Assembly: GCF_001431645.1 (NCBI RefSeq) | Contig: NZ_LLXU01000035.1 | Coordinates: 1 to 64,000 of the forward strand | Origin: Stenotrophomonas panacihumi | GTDB taxonomy: Bacteria > Pseudomonadota > Gammaproteobacteria > Xanthomonadales > Xanthomonadaceae | Reading direction: 5' to 3' | DNA: 64,000 nt | In this document: positions 36,001-42,956 of the stretch, one piece after another | How the letters are laid out: the number at the start of each line of letters is the position of its first letter | Numbering within the stretch: position 1 is the first letter of the stretch | Translations under genes and position numbers: made by a program | Notes under the pieces: generated by a model | What the model was told of the DNA's origin: nothing | The model's input: the letters and a program-made list of their open reading frames with translations, nothing else | The model's database searches: none

Positions 36001-36202
36001 CGTGGTGCCACATGTGCCGGGGTACGGCGCGGCCGCCGATGGCCACGTGCCACTGCTGCCCGTCCAGACCGTCCACATTCCGCTGCAGGAAGGCGTACAG
36101 CGACTCGCCCGGGCGCAGGTCCGCCACGATGTTGGTCTGCCCGTCCAGCAGCACCGGATGCGGCGTGAGGATCAGGCGACCCGGATCCGCGTTGTTCTCC
36201 AT
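30062..36202 (-). CDS. tail tip host-specificity protein (gpJ-like), 2046 aa
   Basis: A very large central tail-tip protein. The N-terminal third resembles lambda gpJ (membrane-seeking segments near residues 70-115, then hub domains with WVTQETSNPGAQILAYARG and DNWITDV), followed by fibronectin-like domains near residues 780-950. From about 1035 there are heptad-type repeats (AITALTTRV-TAE-x-ITSQ motifs) alternating with three beta-sandwich, carbohydrate-binding-like modules that start near residues 1315 (LLLNSSFEA), 1537 (LVNDFGFES) and 1787 (LMPNGSFELG). The C-terminus contains VYDAAGTLRVRMG. It should contact the cell-surface receptor. ATG 36202 overlaps the upstream stop (ATGA); an ATG 9 bases earlier is possible. 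Confidence 0.9.
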   Translation of the reverse strand: MENNADPGRLILTPHPVLLDGQTNIVADLRPGESLYAFLQRNVDGLDGQQWHVAIGGRAVPRHMWHHVRPKHGQVIEVRGAVAKTALFIVAMIALTVFTMGIGTAAMIATYGAFAVGAMQAAVYMVGSLLINKVLGPKADKAKNASTGQNVYTLSAPRNQVRPYEPLGLLLGTLRIAPDLASNAYAWYEGDDQYLALILAPGVNVDHVDELYNGDALLSSFEGVQVYHNGFAGMPSEDIPFYSNADVVDGGTLLDTGTDPKHTPGQWVQRTGSADAIKLVVGVEFTLYDRTSKGGDKANTEQIQVQYRPTGSTEWQVFGNYTVTGSTPRQRRVSYTKDVAAGQYDVRVRTAGLNTDGSGAQANFTWATLTSVQQDEASYAGIPRIGVRLKATGQLNGAPDEIRCVAHSAPVPVWNGTDWVTQETSNPGAQILAYARGIVDETGRRIAGIGLPDEQIDIEALKGFMLHCAANAFTYDNWITDVRSHDDVLNAVALAGFGQISWASGRLSVIWAADEQPFSGVVNMATIKKGQFQVDYTLANAADGIEYSYLDSQAWEAKTLRVPAPGITTMLNPAQVSGEGVTSEAHAAQLARWHLAQSLYQYKSISYSTDIEHLSYRRLSLLALQHDLTQWGYGGRIMGASIAEGVVTLELDEEVPAPAAGSAFIGLRIPGERMYRVMQVQSFAGTSKTLRLVEAWPADAALPGNSSDNPAWDTIWIYDFKQTPGYRVRVTGIQPESDLKGAAVSVVAEGPEFWHYVKTGEYIPAPSQSALQTRPVASDLVVTERQVVQGDTVFTELQASWAITGPVGNTVVLSDLNGDAELEQVAASVTRSASWRIPHAGTYAIVVRPYNPDGMAGIAASTLYTTAGADAAPVLVDIFDVEEVSGGVRRYTWGFFTDTIQSADFAGVEIRYAPGLQSDPVWEEMTPLGNDGYHAIAFESVVPASGDWTIACRSRNTSGRLSTGMRVVQKHLGKNLGEIQAEQQGQIDQNTQDILNGFNQVAQEQQGLVEQLSQQAQELADQAQELAEQADALAQQGSDIAAQAAQIQALQSALDAPDWVSTAEYAAGSMVKHEGRLYSATQDVPAGIEPPNATYWQDLGDYSSLADQVAANSVAISVLQTDVTSIGGEVTAQGNALTALDSRVEDAEAGISGNTTAITNLNTRVTTAEGGITSNTNAITQLDTRLDTAEGNITSQGSALTALTTRVATAEGSITSQGNAITSLTSRVGDVEAGVSANSTAITNLQTLTTAQGSALTSQGAAITQLQSDIGSKADASAVTALTTRVTNVENTVSSQATAITSLQSSMGNIGGDNLLLNSSFEARTSDTAVPTNWSVNGVAPAYSYPASPLPGSNVVVRLDATSTASGQNLGIEPAVANRPKVVAGQKYTFSTFLRGTPTLQFRQIILYVDGSGNTLRTDNGPLTNPTDTLTRYAYTSPAAAPTGSVAARVLYRMYSTAASQAMYMEMDNAQFQQGEVATQWEPSISEVSNANAANASAITALTTRVTNAENSITSQATSITTLTSTVGQLNARGPNLVNDFGFESYADGATIYTASVGTIVAESTDVYAGSRAARLRRTVAPNSTNLDTYYGQFGDTSGGRVYYLEAVVKADLVTQPSPGSSQFRLGVNSQNSANTNAWTTVADLTKTVSTLTAWTKISGYVTVPAGHIRARPWLNMPGSTSVLDASVLIDNLMMQDVTDAYNANQAGIANASAITALTTRVTTAENTITSQGTAITNLQASVAGKADASALTALQATVTAQGNTITSQGTAITNVAATASSVRPNLMPNGSFELGMWPDGETAGWLAGQNSYWGVTCTHTNPSSINGGGHAFTSAPFPMSAGANYVLSWDGLLYASSGTIRMDLQFYDGNGSLITGTSVTTITVSPNKNFSDSDATRQQYAKQFIPPSNCASARVRFVWEGVTGCTAIGVRRVKVEQGQLPATVYSADQTLQTQASATQSLTARVTTAENGVASYNASWQVTLNANGYVTGVQSVNNGTKGTFTIVADNFNIVAPAGGARTEFSSGNWRVYDAAGTLRVRMGTWA

Positions 36203-36597
36203 CAGGCCCATTCGTAGTAACCCTCGATCCTCAGACCCATTTCGGGCAGTTCGCGAACGCGGTGGAGCACGCTGCAGCCGTTGCGCTCATTGCCGTGCAA
36301 AACCCAGCCCTCGTGGGCCAGGAAGAAGTAGGTGCCGGCGTGGCCCGGCCGCCGCTGGCCGTGGTCGAGCATCAGCACCAGGTCGCCGTCCTGCGGCGCG
36401 CCGTCGCGTCGCCGGGCGTAGGCCTTCGACAGCTCGCCCAAGGCGGCCTGCCCCTCGGTACCGTGCGGGCGCGCACCCGGAAGCTCGATCTCGCGGTTGA
36501 AGAGCTGCCGCTGCACGTGAACGACGAGGTCGGCGCAGTCGAACGTCGCCTCGTCATAGGGGATCTCGCAGAACCGCTCCACATCCGCCACACGCAT
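36202..36597 (-). CDS. NlpC/P60-type tail assembly peptidase (gpK-like), 131 aa
   Basis: The catalytic cysteine lies in TFDCADLVVHVQ and the partner histidine in GHAGTYFFLAHEG, the usual NlpC/P60 arrangement. In lambda the equivalent (gpK) sits at the tail tip and helps cut peptidoglycan at injection. ATG 36597 starts 2 bases after the previous stop; the longer frame upstream overlaps that gene in a different reading frame and is not needed. Confidence 0.85.
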   Translation of the reverse strand: MRVADVERFCEIPYDEATFDCADLVVHVQRQLFNREIELPGARPHGTEGQAALGELSKAYARRRDGAPQDGDLVLMLDHGQRRPGHAGTYFFLAHEGWVLHGNERNGCSVLHRVRELPEMGLRIEGYYEWA

Positions 36598-36599
36598 GC

Positions 36600-37064
36600 T
36601 CACGTGAAGATGCCCGGCAGCGTGAACGGGTTGGCGCGCAGCTGGACGGCCTGCTGGCGCATCAGGAAGTCGACGCCGCACTGCGCGGTGGCGGTCTGCG
36701 CGTTGACCGATACCTGCGTCATCGGCAGGTAGTACTCGGACTCGATGACGCTCGGGTCAGCCCGGTCGGTGATCATCAGCCGCGCAGTGACCAGTTCCCC
36801 CGGCTGCAGGCGCTCCAGGTCATCCGTCATGCCCCGACCAACGTTGTCGATCACCAACTGCGCGCGCGGACTCTGCCCGCTGACGTCGTCGGGCAGCTTG
36901 AAGCCGAATGGGAAGCCGACGTACTCGATCCCCCGGCTTACCCAGTTCTGGGTGTCGTTGACGATGCGCAGCACGTCCGGCATGGAAGGTGCCGAGATCT
37001 CCAGCAGCATCAGCACGCCGGCCGGATCGGTCACGCGCTGGCGGCGTTCGGTGAAGGTGCTCAT
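36600..37064 (-). CDS. DUF1833-type minor tail protein (gpL-like), 154 aa
   Basis: The protein contains LMLLEISAPSMPDVLRIVND and YVGFPFGFKLPDD, typical of the DUF1833 family that occupies lambda gpL's place in many proteobacterial siphophages. It overlaps the previous gene by 4 bases and lies just before the NlpC peptidase, as expected for tail-tip assembly. Confidence 0.8.
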   Translation of the reverse strand: MSTFTERRQRVTDPAGVLMLLEISAPSMPDVLRIVNDTQNWVSRGIEYVGFPFGFKLPDDVSGQSPRAQLVIDNVGRGMTDDLERLQPGELVTARLMITDRADPSVIESEYYLPMTQVSVNAQTATAQCGVDFLMRQQAVQLRANPFTLPGIFT

Positions 37065-37420
37065 CCGCGCAAGTACTCCAAGGTCACGTCCCGCTTCGCA
37101 AAAAAGAAGCCTGGCGACTGCGACGAGAGCGAACCGATGTCTCCCCCCTCAAAGCGGGCGGTGACCGTGGCGCCCGTCCGCGGGTGCACGACGGTGAACC
37201 ATCCGATGCGGTCGATCTCGTCGAAGTACCAATCCTCGAAGGCTTCGGCAGCCTCCGGGGTCGCGAATAGCACGGACACGGTGATCTTCTGGAGCACCTG
37301 GGAGTTGAGCTTGCGCTCCTTCGGAACACCCCTTTCCATCTCGGTGCGCTCGACCGACGGGTCGAATTTCTCGCCGTACCCGGTGATCATCAGCTTTGCA
37401 TTGGTTGGCCATTGAGCCAT
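37061..37420 (-). CDS. minor tail protein (gpM-like), 119 aa
   Basis: A small beta-rich protein (FEDWYFDEIDRIGWFTVVHP, RDVTLEYLRG) between tape measure and DUF1833 protein, the place of lambda gpM. Its start overlaps the tape-measure stop by one base (TAATG). Named from position and general resemblance. Confidence 0.7.
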   Translation of the reverse strand: MAQWPTNAKLMITGYGEKFDPSVERTEMERGVPKERKLNSQVLQKITVSVLFATPEAAEAFEDWYFDEIDRIGWFTVVHPRTGATVTARFEGGDIGSLSSQSPGFFFAKRDVTLEYLRG

Positions 37421-40400
37421 TACACGGTCTCCTTCCAGCCAAAGCGGGACTTGCCGGCCTGCGCGATCTGGCCGCCGCTGGCGATGTCATCCGCCACCGC
37501 CCCCTTCACTTGCTGCAGCATTACGTCGATATCGAAGCCGCCGGAATCGTTCTTCTTCGCCGTGGCGGTAGCGCCGTCCGGCGCGCCGTAGACGGTCACG
37601 TTGATGGTCGGCTGCATGCCGCCGGGCTGGGAGCCAGTGCCGCTGGCCATCGGGATGACGCGCCCGTCGTTGCCAGGGATGAGATAGCTCTTGCCGCCGG
37701 CGCTGAGAAGCTCCGGCTGGTTCTGCTCGCCCACCTCGTAGATCGAGGACTGCGACACCGGGCCGCCGGCCGCGCGGCCACCGCCGAAGCTGTAGCCAGC
37801 GCCGCTGTTGAGCCAACCGGTGTTGTTCCCGAAGCTCTGCGCGCTGTATGTGCTCGAGACCCCGCTCATCGCCCCGCCACCGAAGTAGCTGGCGATGCCG
37901 CTCACGATCCCGGAGATCGCCTGCTTCGCCGCGATTCGGGCCAGGTCGGCGATGATGGAGTCGGCCAGGCTCTTGAACGAGAGCTTGCCGGTCTTTACGA
38001 ACTGCACGAACGCGTCTTCGGCCGCGCTCAGCCCGTTCGTGAGCGCGCTCGCCGCCTGGTCGGAGGCATTGGCCGCCGCCGCAGCGTAGTCCTCCCACGC
38101 GCGCGTAGCCCCGGTTCGCCAGTCGGAGAGCATGGCCGAGCGGCGCTGCTGATAGTCACGCTCGATCTCGAGCGACCGGTTCAAGCTGTCCTGCAGAAGG
38201 GCCTGCTGTTTCTGGTACTCGCTCGCCGTCAGCGCGGTATTGGGGTCTCGCTGCGCCTTGTCGAGCTTTTCCTGCTCGCGAAGGTACTGGCGCTGGATGT
38301 CGAGCTGCCGCTGCAGCATCTGGGTGGCATCGGCACCGCGACCGATGCCCATCAGGTCGACGTCGGCCTGCTCTTGGCGCTGCTTCTCCAATTGGGCAAG
38401 GCGCTCGGTCAGTGCCGCTTCGGCTGCGAGGTCCTTCTGCGTCTGCTGCGAAAGCTTCGCCTTCTCGGCGCTGGCTTCCAGCAGCGGGAGCGCCGCCTTC
38501 AGCGCCTCGCGCTGGCTGCGGGTCATCGTGTTCGTGCTGTCGTCCAGCATCTGCTGCGCCTGGATCACCAGGCGATCGCTGGCCGTGACCTTCTCGCCAC
38601 TCTCCGCGAGCTGGTTGTTGGCGGTGATCTGGCGCTCGATGCTGGCGAGCAGCGAATCCGAAGCGTTGCCATCGGCATTGGCGCGCGCCCGCGCTTGACC
38701 CTTCTGCGAGTCCTTCTGCAACTGCGCCAGCGCGCGATCGAACGTGCCGCCGGACACCGAACCGTCAGCGCCGAAGGTCACGCCCTTCAGGAGGTCAGAC
38801 CCCGGATTGGCGACCTGAAGCGCCTTGTACTGCTGCACCAGCTTGCGGGTGCTCTCTTCGAGCTTCTCGCTGCTGGTCTTGGCCCGGGTCAGGACACCGT
38901 CGATCTGGACATACGCATCCACACCCTGCTTGCGCAGTTCGGTCGCGTAGGCATCGCCCTTGGCGAGATCCTGTTGGTCACTCTTCATCTGCTTGACGAG
39001 CTCAATCTGCTGTCGCAGGGAGGCGATGTCCTGATCTCGCTGCCCAGGGATCAGGTAGCGGGGCGCGAAGCTTCCTCCCTCGAGCGCTGCCAGCTTGCTT
39101 TGCAGATCCGCAAGCTGCAGGTCCAGCGTCGGATTGACGAGCCCCTTCAGTTCATTCGTGAACTGCGCCCACTGCGCGCGGAGATCGCCGACGTAACCGG
39201 TGAGCTCCTGCGTCTGCCGCTTCATCTCCTCCGCGCGCTTCTGGAACTCCTGCTCCGCCGCAGCGGTGGCAGCCGCAACCGCATCGGTCTCCCGCCCCTG
39301 TTCCTCCAGTGCCTTGACGTGCTCGTACACGCTGGCGGTGAGAAAGTTGTACTTCTCATCCAGGTCGAGCAGGCCCTTGGCCGGCGCCTTGGCGACCCCC
39401 TCCAAGTCCTTCGCTGCGCTCTCGACGCTCTGCCCAGTCAACTGCGCGAGATCCACCGCGGCGGCGGCGGCATTGGCCAGCGCATCGCCCGTGAGCTTGC
39501 CGCTGGCAGCCAGTGCCTGAACCGCCTTCTGTGCGTCGCTGTACCGGCCGGTCGCCTTGCCCAGCCCATCGGAAAGGCTTCGCAGCTCTCCAGCGGTCAT
39601 GCCGACGGCACCGCCCGTCGCGAGCAGCGCCTGGTTGTAGCCGTCCAGCTCCTTCTCGCTCGAGTAGGTGGCGGCGGCGAAGCCGACGACTGCGGCAAGA
39701 ATGCCGGTGATCGCAATGCCGGTCGCGCTGAACACGGCGCCGAGTGCGCCCGTGCGCGCGGTCAGAGAAGTGATCGAGGACTGCGCGGTTCCCCATTCCC
39801 CGGACGCGAGCGATCGCGCGAGCGTGGCGATGGACTGCTGTGCCTCGATCGACTGCAGGTTAAGCCGGCCAAGGCTGCCCGTCGTCGCATCCGATGCCTT
39901 GCCCGCATTGAGCGTTGCGGCGCGTGTGGTCTCCAGGCGCTGCTGGTACTGCTGAAAAACCTGCGGATTGATCAGCCCGAGGTCGCGCGCCTTGGACAGG
40001 CGGTCTTCCTGGTCGGCCAGGCGATCAAGCGCGGCCACCGTGGGGTTGATCTGCCCCAGCAGCTTCTTGAGGTTCAGCTCCTGCGCCTCGGTGGCCAGCG
40101 CGGCGGCGCGGGCGTCGCGCTGAGTGCGCTCCTCGGCGGCTTGCAGCGCCCGTGCCCGCGCGATCATCTGGTCCTGCTCGCTGGCCATGCGCGCCGTGGC
40201 GCTGGCCTTGAGGTCGATGCCAGCTGCGGCCAGGCGCTCCGCCTCCGCCAAGGCGCGATCGGAAAGGTTCGCTCCCCGCATGGATTCGGCGTATTCAACC
40301 GCACGCTGGGCCACCGACCGGTACCGGGCGTCCTGCTCGGCGAGTTGGCGTTCCATCTGCTGGCTGGCGGTGGTGGCGGCGCTGACGTCGACGCTCGCGC

Positions 40401-40746
40401 GCTTCGCCGCTTCGCCGACGCCCGAGATCGCGCCAGAAGCGCCGGCCGCTTTCTCCTGAAGCAGGGTCAGCACCGCCAGAATGGATTCCTGCGCACGGTT
40501 GAGCGCCTGCAGCTCGCTGACGGCAGCGCCCGTACCGGCGCCGATGCGGTCAAGCGCGCCACCGAGGCGGTCGCCGAGGGCGCCCGAGGAACGCTCGATG
40601 GTTCGGGAAAGCGACTGGAAGTCCCTCTCCAGCCGCTCGGCCGCACCGCCCGCGCGCTCGGCCGCCTCCGCATTCTGGTCCAGGGCTTTCGTGCCCTCGA
40701 CCAGACCGCTGGAGTCCACCTTGTAGCCAAGCTCGGCGATATCCAC
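37420..40746 (-). CDS. tail tape measure protein, 1108 aa
   Basis: Long, mostly helical protein rich in Ala, Gln, Glu and Lys, with a short hydrophobic stretch near residue 330-350 (SATGIAITGILAAVVGFAAA) and a glycine-rich C-terminal part near VSGIASYFGGG. The N-terminus (MDIAELGYKVDSSGLVEGTK) is the usual opening of gpH-type tape measures. At about 0.15 nm per residue the length corresponds to a tail of roughly 165 nm by the known length rule. It is preceded by the two chaperone frames and followed by minor tail genes. Confidence 0.92.
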   Translation of the reverse strand: MDIAELGYKVDSSGLVEGTKALDQNAEAAERAGGAAERLERDFQSLSRTIERSSGALGDRLGGALDRIGAGTGAAVSELQALNRAQESILAVLTLLQEKAAGASGAISGVGEAAKRASVDVSAATTASQQMERQLAEQDARYRSVAQRAVEYAESMRGANLSDRALAEAERLAAAGIDLKASATARMASEQDQMIARARALQAAEERTQRDARAAALATEAQELNLKKLLGQINPTVAALDRLADQEDRLSKARDLGLINPQVFQQYQQRLETTRAATLNAGKASDATTGSLGRLNLQSIEAQQSIATLARSLASGEWGTAQSSITSLTARTGALGAVFSATGIAITGILAAVVGFAAATYSSEKELDGYNQALLATGGAVGMTAGELRSLSDGLGKATGRYSDAQKAVQALAASGKLTGDALANAAAAAVDLAQLTGQSVESAAKDLEGVAKAPAKGLLDLDEKYNFLTASVYEHVKALEEQGRETDAVAAATAAAEQEFQKRAEEMKRQTQELTGYVGDLRAQWAQFTNELKGLVNPTLDLQLADLQSKLAALEGGSFAPRYLIPGQRDQDIASLRQQIELVKQMKSDQQDLAKGDAYATELRKQGVDAYVQIDGVLTRAKTSSEKLEESTRKLVQQYKALQVANPGSDLLKGVTFGADGSVSGGTFDRALAQLQKDSQKGQARARANADGNASDSLLASIERQITANNQLAESGEKVTASDRLVIQAQQMLDDSTNTMTRSQREALKAALPLLEASAEKAKLSQQTQKDLAAEAALTERLAQLEKQRQEQADVDLMGIGRGADATQMLQRQLDIQRQYLREQEKLDKAQRDPNTALTASEYQKQQALLQDSLNRSLEIERDYQQRRSAMLSDWRTGATRAWEDYAAAAANASDQAASALTNGLSAAEDAFVQFVKTGKLSFKSLADSIIADLARIAAKQAISGIVSGIASYFGGGAMSGVSSTYSAQSFGNNTGWLNSGAGYSFGGGRAAGGPVSQSSIYEVGEQNQPELLSAGGKSYLIPGNDGRVIPMASGTGSQPGGMQPTINVTVYGAPDGATATAKKNDSGGFDIDVMLQQVKGAVADDIASGGQIAQAGKSRFGWKETV

Positions 40747-41064
40747 TCAACCTCTCCCGGTTTCCTGCTGTTCGAGCACGCGCGCCCGTACCGCCGCTTG
40801 GTCCTCTCGGACCGCGCGGAGGTAGGCGTCATCCATCGACAGCAGCATTTCGATTTCCACCGGCAGGACATCCTGTCCGGTGAGGCGTTGCCATTCGCCC
40901 AGTTCGGCGAACGCGAGAGCTTCGGGCCCAGTGCGGCGCCGATTCGAAAGCTCCGAGAACCACTCCCAGAGGTGCCCACCTTCGTCAGGCACCTCCAGCT
41001 CCGGCGTCTCGATGCCGAAGCGGGCGTTGCGCTCGCGGCGCGTGTCGCCCCTCTCGTCCTTCAT
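40747..41064 (-). CDS. tail assembly chaperone, T-like C-terminal frame, 105 aa as separate ORF
   Basis: The frame continues upstream of the ATG as ALKTRLSDAVYLTVRYD, meeting the end of the preceding gene at a run of six T, so this segment is probably made mostly as an extension of the G-like protein by frameshifting, as in lambda gpGT. Its composition (helical, acidic: GGHLWEWFSELSNRR) fits a chaperone part that binds the tape measure. An independent start at 41064 has no convincing ribosome-binding site. Confidence 0.65.
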   Translation of the reverse strand: MKDERGDTRRERNARFGIETPELEVPDEGGHLWEWFSELSNRRRTGPEALAFAELGEWQRLTGQDVLPVEIEMLLSMDDAYLRAVREDQAAVRARVLEQQETGRG

Positions 41065-41092
41065 GTCGTAGCGAACGGTCAGGTAGACCGCG

Positions 41093-41488
41093 TCACTCAG
41101 CCGGGTCTTCAGCGCTGCGAAAAAAGGCCGCCCGATCCCCCAGCGCCTGGTCGACCTGCTCGGCCACCCACGGCAGTTCCTTGAAGACCGCGCGCAGGTT
41201 GCCGGCCGTGAACTCGGGCTTCTCGCCGTGGAAGGTCAGTTCGCCCTGCCAGTTCCAGCCACCGATCGAGGCGACCAGCATGTCGATGCGGGCCTGCTCC
41301 ATCCGCTCGGCGGTGGCTTTGCCGCCGCGGCCGCTCAGGCGTTCGTTCATGGTGCGCCGCTGCGCCGCGCGCACCTGCGGGTGCGAGTCCGGCAGCAGGG
41401 TCAAGCACAGGCCCAGCGGCTCTTCGGTGGCGGGATGCTTGATATCGATCGTGCGCTCGGCGGCGACGATATTGCTCAGGTCGGTCAT
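41093..41488 (-). CDS. tail assembly chaperone, G-like, 131 aa
   Basis: The protein opens with MTDLSNIVAAERTIDIKHPA and contains ATAERMEQARIDMLVASIGGW, typical of tail assembly chaperones located between tail tube and tape measure. It ends 11 codons after the six-T run (AFFRSAEDPAE), where a switch of frame would fuse it to the next reading frame. Confidence 0.75.
   Translation of the reverse strand: MTDLSNIVAAERTIDIKHPATEEPLGLCLTLLPDSHPQVRAAQRRTMNERLSGRGGKATAERMEQARIDMLVASIGGWNWQGELTFHGEKPEFTAGNLRAVFKELPWVAEQVDQALGDRAAFFRSAEDPAE
41120..41126 (-). promoter_or_regulatory. candidate ribosomal frameshift site
   Basis: On the minus strand GCC TTT TTT CGC in the G-like frame allows slippage on two phenylalanine codons. 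The T-like frame is +1 (equivalently -2) relative to it and is open across the run. The usual lambda shift is -1, so this would be a -2 or +1 event, as reported for Mu-like phages. Confidence 0.5.
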
Positions 41489-41588
41489 GTCGTGATCCTT
41501 TGAAAGCGATCCGGAAGGAAGATCCCAGGGAAGCCGGCCGGATCAGTTCCGGCTTGTCAGGCGGCCGCCCTATCCCCGGGATGTGCGG

Positions 41589-42056
41589 TTACGGGGTGAC
41601 GGGCGCGGCGACGATCAGCGGGACCTGATTCAGGGCCAGCGTGAAGGTGTTGAGGATGAAGTCCTCGTTCCGGCCACCGGGCGAGTTCGGGCCGGCGACC
41701 AGGCCGCGCAGGTATTCCAGCGTGCCGTTGGGGCGCTCGACCTTGAACGCATAGGCGTCCGGGACGTTCGGCGCACCAGCCGCGCGCATGGCGATCTGGC
41801 CCGGGTCCGCCAGGTCCTCGGCGAGCTCGACCTGCGGGTCGCCGGCGTTGGTGATGCCCTTGCCCTTCATCGAGACCTGCGTGTCCCAGGTGTCGTAGCT
41901 GACGATGTTGGTATTGATGCCGCGCTCGCCGACGCTGCCGACTTTCTTGACCAGGACATAGGTCAGGGCCTCGAAGCCCGCCTCGTCCAGATCCTCGTTC
42001 TTGGGCGTCATGCAGATGTAGAGCTTGGAGCCGCTGTTGGTTTGTGCCTCGGGCAT
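41589..42056 (-). CDS. major tail tube protein, 155 aa
   Basis: A beta-rich protein with TNIVSYDTWDTQVSMKGKG and an acidic middle (VELAEDLADPGQIAMRAA), standing where siphophages keep the tail tube gene. The spacing of 100 bases to the chaperone contains a 7-bp inverted repeat (AAGCCGG/CCGGCTT) but no T-tract. A terminator lies just upstream of the gene, so it may have its own expression. Confidence 0.8.
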   Translation of the reverse strand: MPEAQTNSGSKLYICMTPKNEDLDEAGFEALTYVLVKKVGSVGERGINTNIVSYDTWDTQVSMKGKGITNAGDPQVELAEDLADPGQIAMRAAGAPNVPDAYAFKVERPNGTLEYLRGLVAGPNSPGGRNEDFILNTFTLALNQVPLIVAAPVTP

Positions 42057-42079
42057 TGCTGTGTCCTCGCGTTGGGCAA

Positions 42080-42104
42080 TAAAAAACCCGCCACGGGGCG
42101 GGGT
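42080..42104 (-). terminator. rho-independent terminator between connector and tail tube genes
   Basis: Stem CCCGCC/GGCGGG with a 4-base loop followed on the minus strand by TTTTTTATT. It could limit read-through from head genes into the tail genes, unless late antitermination passes it. Confidence 0.7.
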
Positions 42105-42132
42105 TCTGGTGGTGCGCGCTTTGCTCTGGCGA

Positions 42133-42534
42133 TCAGCCGTCGAAGCCGCGCCAGGGGATGGTCACCGGATGCATGATGCGCTCCGGATCTGGGATGACGG
42201 CCGACGTCCAGGGCCTCTGGTAGACCCGCATCCCGGCGAACGTCGTCCCTTTGCCGAAGAAGGCGATGACCTGATCGGTGAGCTGCGTGCCGATGACGAT
42301 TCCCTGCCCCGGCGGGTAGCACACAGCGAGCTGGGCGAAGCCTTGCAGCAGCGACGGACCTTCGTCGGCCATGCCGTAGTTCTGGGTCTTGTTCGGAAAC
42401 CACTGCAGCTCAAGCCACGCACCGCTCGCCGGCGGCGCGAACCCGACCCCCGGATACGAGCACGGCAGGGCCTGCGCCGCGGCGAACTGCGTCACGAGCG
42501 CCGCGAAGGCGGTATAGATGGCGGTATCCGTCAC
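42133..42534 (-). CDS. tail terminator-like protein (DUF4128 type), 133 aa
   Basis: The GTG start at 42534 forms a GTGA overlap with the preceding gene. The sequence (PYPGVGFAPP-like opening, AWLELQWFPNKTQN, VIAFFGKGTTFAGMRVYQRP) fits phage DUF4128/tail-terminator proteins, which cap the finished tail tube and join head and tail. Position between the gp10-like protein and tail tube agrees. Confidence 0.65.
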   Translation of the reverse strand: MTDTAIYTAFAALVTQFAAAQALPCSYPGVGFAPPASGAWLELQWFPNKTQNYGMADEGPSLLQGFAQLAVCYPPGQGIVIGTQLTDQVIAFFGKGTTFAGMRVYQRPWTSAVIPDPERIMHPVTIPWRGFDG

Positions 42535-42956
42535 GGGATCTGCTCCTTCACCTTGAGCGTGGCGCGTTGGACGATGAAGGGCCAGTTCTGCGCCGCCGCG
42601 CGCGCGAAGCCCTTGCCGGCCTGCGCGTACTTCCGGCCCAAGCGATCCTCGCCGTAGAAACCGTGTTCGATGCGCATGGCGTAGGCGGCAGTCCAGCCGA
42701 TCCACACCGACTGGCCGATTTCCAGCCCCAGGAATACGAGCTGGGGAACGGCGCCGCCCGCGCTGGGCACGCCATCGGTCGAGGCCGCGCTCGAGTTGCG
42801 CAAGAAGCTGGTGTCGACCGGCATCTTGCCGCCCTGCGCCTCGGGCGTGTTCGCCTCGTCGAGCAGCTCCTGCGCGGACTCGCGGAAGATGGCCTGCTGG
42901 CGCAGCTTCGCGCGCTCGGCGAAGGACTTCACCTGGTCACCGAACTTGCTGGCCAC
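42531..42956 (-). CDS. HK97 gp10-type tail completion protein, 141 aa
   Basis: The sequence FGDQVKSFAERAKLRQQAIF and the segment PVDTSFLRNSS, then GWTAAYAMRIEHGFYG, follow the HK97 gp10 pattern (a protein at the neck between head and tail). It overlaps the head morphogenesis gene by 20 bases. Confidence 0.75.
   Translation of the reverse strand: MASKFGDQVKSFAERAKLRQQAIFRESAQELLDEANTPEAQGGKMPVDTSFLRNSSAASTDGVPSAGGAVPQLVFLGLEIGQSVWIGWTAAYAMRIEHGFYGEDRLGRKYAQAGKGFARAAAQNWPFIVQRATLKVKEQIP

Noticed and set aside
37396-41184. 1262-codon + strand frame opposite the tape measure
   Set aside because: Shadow of the tape measure gene; no ribosome-binding site or domain.
41526-41550. AAGCCGG/CCGGCTT inverted repeat as a terminator
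   Set aside because: No T-tract follows in either direction; left as a simple inverted repeat.
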